Translations under genes and position numbers: made by a program
Assembly: GCA_021792015.1 (NCBI GenBank)
Contig: JAJYVM010000250.1
Coordinates: 1-6,051, forward strand
From: Bacillota bacterium
GTDB taxonomy: Bacteria; Bacillota; Sulfobacillia; RBS10-35; JAJYVM01
Reading direction: 5' to 3'
Length of the DNA stretch: 6,051 bases
Notes under the pieces: model-generated
The model's input: only the letters and a program-made list of their open reading frames with translations
Database searches by the model: none
What the model was told of the DNA's origin: nothing
Part shown: positions 4,404-6,051 of the stretch, piece after piece
Numbering within the stretch: the stretch's first letter is position 1
How the letters are laid out: each line of letters opens with the position of its first letter

Positions 4404-5918
4404 CTACATCGGATCCAGCGGGAAGATGGGGCGCGGCACGGCGCGGTACGGAAAGCGGGCCAGGTCGGGACTGGCGGCTCCCGGAGCGTCGACCTCGATG
4501 ACCCCGCCGGCGGCCAGGGGCTCGAACGAAGCACGGAAGTGGCCGCGCGACTTGATCAGCAGAAGGCGCGCCCGGCTCGGCTCCAGGCCCACGAAGCGGA
4601 AGATCTCGGCGTCGTTGGGCGCCGTCCGCAGCTCGCTCGCCACGATGGCGAAGCTGTCCTCGACGCGCTGCCCGCCGACCAGCAGGACCGCGGTGCGGCC
4701 GATCCCCATCCGCATCCCCGTCGACTGGGGGCCGCGCAGCACGAAGCGGCCGTCGCTCAGGGCGTGGACATAGGCGCGCACCCTCACCGGCGCGCCGAAG
4801 GCGGGCTCGACCCTGCCGCCGAGGGCGAACTCTGCCTCGCCGCCGACGCCGGCCGCGAAGGCGCGCGCCACGGTGTCGGGATCGTGGATCCAGGCCATCG
4901 CGTCGCGAACGCCGGCGTCCAGGCACGTGCGCAGCACGGCGGTCGTGTCGCCGGTGCCGCCGCCGCCGGGGTTGTCGGCCACATCCGCCAGCACGACGGG
5001 CCGGGCCGCCCGCCCCATGGCATCCGCCAGGGCTGCGTCCGGCTCCGGCAGGCGCTTCAGGAACTGCCCGCGCAGCTCCCACGCCAGCGCCGCGACGTCG
5101 TCCGCCGCCTGCCGGGCCAGCGCGGCATCCCCGTCGGCGACGGCCACGACGCCCAGGCCGGCCTCGCCGAAGTCGTTGTACGGGAAGGCGGGCGCGACGC
5201 CCACGCGCAGGATCCCCGCCCGGCCCTCCCACTGCGCGGCCCGCGCCAGCAGGGCGACCATCGGGCCCTCGCCCGTCCGCTGGTTGATCGTCGGCGGCAG
5301 CATGGGCGGCTTGGCCAGCGCCTGCACGGGCCGGATGCGGCCGTCCAGCACGCCGCCCAGCAGCCGTGCCGCCTCGACCCCACGCTCGTACATGTCCACG
5401 TGCGGGTTCGTGCGGTAGATCACCAGCGCGTCGCTTGAGCCCACCATCGCCCGCGTGAGGTTGGCGTGCAGGTCGAGGACGCAGACGATGGGGACGCCGG
5501 GGCCGACCAGGTCGCGGCAGGCCCGCAGGATGTCGCCGTCCCCGTCGCCCGGGTGCCCGCCGTCCAGCCCCTCCGCCAGCATCGCGCCGTGCAGGTCGAG
5601 CAGGAGGCCGTCGACGCGGCCGGCGGTCCGGGCCGCCCGGATGCCGTCCAGCAGCCGCCCCTTCATCCACGCGAACGCCGCCGCCGCCACGGGCGCCGAT
5701 GGCACGGCGTGGGCCGCCAGGGTCGGGATGAGGTCCAGGCCCAACTCGCCGGCCAGGTCCATGAAGCCGCCGATGGCCGTCCGCGTCCCGCGGTGGTGCG
5801 CGAAGACCTCCTGCCCCTCCGGGATCCCGTCGGCGCCGAACGCCTCGATCCCCGTGCGAACAGGGCTGAATGAGTTGGATTCGTGGCTGATGCGCCCGAT
5901 GACCACGCGGTACGCCAT
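4404..5918 (-). CDS. M81 family metallopeptidase (MlrC/DUF1485-like)
   Basis: This 504-residue protein belongs to peptidase family M81, named for MlrC, the zinc enzyme that degrades linearised microcystin in sphingomonads. Most members in other bacteria have unknown peptide or amide substrates. The N-terminal MlrC domain (about 4-290) shows HESNSFSP (12-19), LLLDLHGAM (105-113), VLDLHANL (147-154) and YRTNPHVDMYERG (168-180), whose Asp and His residues are the probable metal ligands. The C-terminal domain (about 308-490) shows DVADNPGGGGTGDTT (312-326), KSRGHFRASFEP (456-467) and the usual terminal RPIFPLD (496-502). No signal peptide or membrane segment is present, so it should act in the cytoplasm. 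Length and both ends match a complete family member. ATG 5918 is preceded by a strong GGGAGGG 8 nt away, which fixes the start, but that site is buried in a leader hairpin. The stop is TAG. No microcystin-pathway neighbours (mlrA, mlrB, mlrD) are in the window, so calling it mlrC is not justified. Confidence 0.94.
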   Translation of the reverse strand: MAYRVVIGRISHESNSFSPVRTGIEAFGADGIPEGQEVFAHHRGTRTAIGGFMDLAGELGLDLIPTLAAHAVPSAPVAAAAFAWMKGRLLDGIRAARTAGRVDGLLLDLHGAMLAEGLDGGHPGDGDGDILRACRDLVGPGVPIVCVLDLHANLTRAMVGSSDALVIYRTNPHVDMYERGVEAARLLGGVLDGRIRPVQALAKPPMLPPTINQRTGEGPMVALLARAAQWEGRAGILRVGVAPAFPYNDFGEAGLGVVAVADGDAALARQAADDVAALAWELRGQFLKRLPEPDAALADAMGRAARPVVLADVADNPGGGGTGDTTAVLRTCLDAGVRDAMAWIHDPDTVARAFAAGVGGEAEFALGGRVEPAFGAPVRVRAYVHALSDGRFVLRGPQSTGMRMGIGRTAVLLVGGQRVEDSFAIVASELRTAPNDAEIFRFVGLEPSRARLLLIKSRGHFRASFEPLAAGGVIEVDAPGAASPDLARFPYRAVPRPIFPLDPM

Positions 5919-5923
5919 GGCGT

Positions 5924-5964
5924 CATCCCTCCCGCCGGGGGGCTTCCCCGCCGCTGGAGGGATG
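5924..5964 (-). promoter_or_regulatory. Leader hairpin sequestering the M81 Shine-Dalgarno site
   Basis: In the minus-strand transcript CATCCCTCC (5964-5956) pairs perfectly with GGAGGGATG (5932-5924), followed after a 2-nt bulge by an inner stem (5953-5946 with 5940-5933, seven of eight positions paired) closed by a 5-nt loop. The right arm contains almost the whole ribosome binding site of the M81 gene (GGGAGGG, 5933-5927), and the stem ends 5 nt before the start codon. Such a fold would block ribosome entry unless opened by a ligand, protein, temperature or upstream translation. That it regulates is inferred; the pairing is read directly. Confidence 0.55.
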
Positions 5965-5979
5965 GCCTGCCACGCAGGC
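5965..5979 (-). other. Second leader hairpin upstream of the M81 gene
   Basis: GCCTGC (5965-5970) and GCAGGC (5974-5979) pair perfectly over a 3-nt loop, directly abutting the Shine-Dalgarno-sequestering hairpin. The remaining sequence to the window end (5980-6051) holds no gene or promoter I can support. A coding end of an upstream minus-strand gene could lie there, but only a few codons would be inside the window. Confidence 0.35.
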
Positions 5980-6051
5980 GAAGGCGGAACCTCATGCCTG
6001 AGCTGCCATCGCGGGTCTGGCGCTTCATCGTGAGCTCAGCCGCTGCTGGCC

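Noticed and set aside
3496..5670. 724-codon minus-strand frame across the transglycosylase and M81 genes
   Set aside because: It reads both genes in a shifted frame, consists mainly of Arg, Gly, Ala and Pro, and lacks domains.
5980..5995. Plus-strand AAGGCGGAACC, reminiscent of the T-box antiterminator core
   Set aside because: It lacks the full conserved core, points away from the M81 gene, and no specifier stem or downstream terminator is visible in the window.
5663..6028. Minus-strand frame overlapping the M81 start, with an ATG inside the Shine-Dalgarno hairpin
   Set aside because: It is mostly out-of-frame M81 coding sequence with Arg/Ser/Pro-rich composition. A short leader peptide cannot be excluded but nothing supports one.
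6025..6051. Possible tail of an upstream minus-strand gene ending in TGA at 6025-6027 or 6036-6038
   Set aside because: Fewer than ten codons are inside the window, so no frame can be preferred.

Overview
This 6 kb window comes from a very GC-rich bacterial chromosome. G and C dominate third codon positions, so many long spurious reading frames lie open on both strands. It holds five complete protein genes with little spacing and no RNA genes, CRISPR arrays, insertion sequences or phage genes. Purine-rich Shine-Dalgarno sites of the GGGAGGG type and a single-membrane style of secretion (a lipoprotein-like signal and a membrane-anchored murein hydrolase) would fit a high-GC Gram-positive or deep-branching Bacillota/Actinomycetota-type organism. 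This placement is inference; no marker gene is present.

Layout, left to right. (1) A class II aldolase/adducin-family enzyme on the minus strand (5-616). (2) A 12-helix major facilitator transporter on the plus strand (655-1848), divergent from the aldolase across only 38 bp. (3) A convergent 127-bp gap with a perfect 10-bp-stem hairpin (1941-1964), probably a terminator without a U-tract that could serve both directions. (4) On the minus strand, a secreted, probably lipid-anchored six-bladed beta-propeller with an Ala/Ser/Thr-rich linker (1976-3400). (5) On the minus strand, a short membrane-anchored lytic transglycosylase (3537-4145) with an unusual two-cysteine insertion. (6) A 258-bp hairpin-rich gap. 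(7) On the minus strand, an M81-family (MlrC-like) metallopeptidase (4404-5918), whose mRNA leader can fold into a long hairpin that buries its ribosome binding site.

The genes do not form an obvious single pathway. The aldolase and transporter may be co-regulated through their shared divergent spacer and could handle a sugar-derived or small organic compound. The three minus-strand genes from 5918 to 1976 are co-directional, but gaps of 258 and 136 bp argue against a tight operon. The propeller and transglycosylase both act outside the membrane.

I see no clear new multi-gene system. The signals most worth following are the Shine-Dalgarno-sequestering leader hairpin of the M81 gene, the compound inverted repeats after that gene, the two-cysteine insertion and possible CTG start of the transglycosylase, and the architecture of the propeller lipoprotein.
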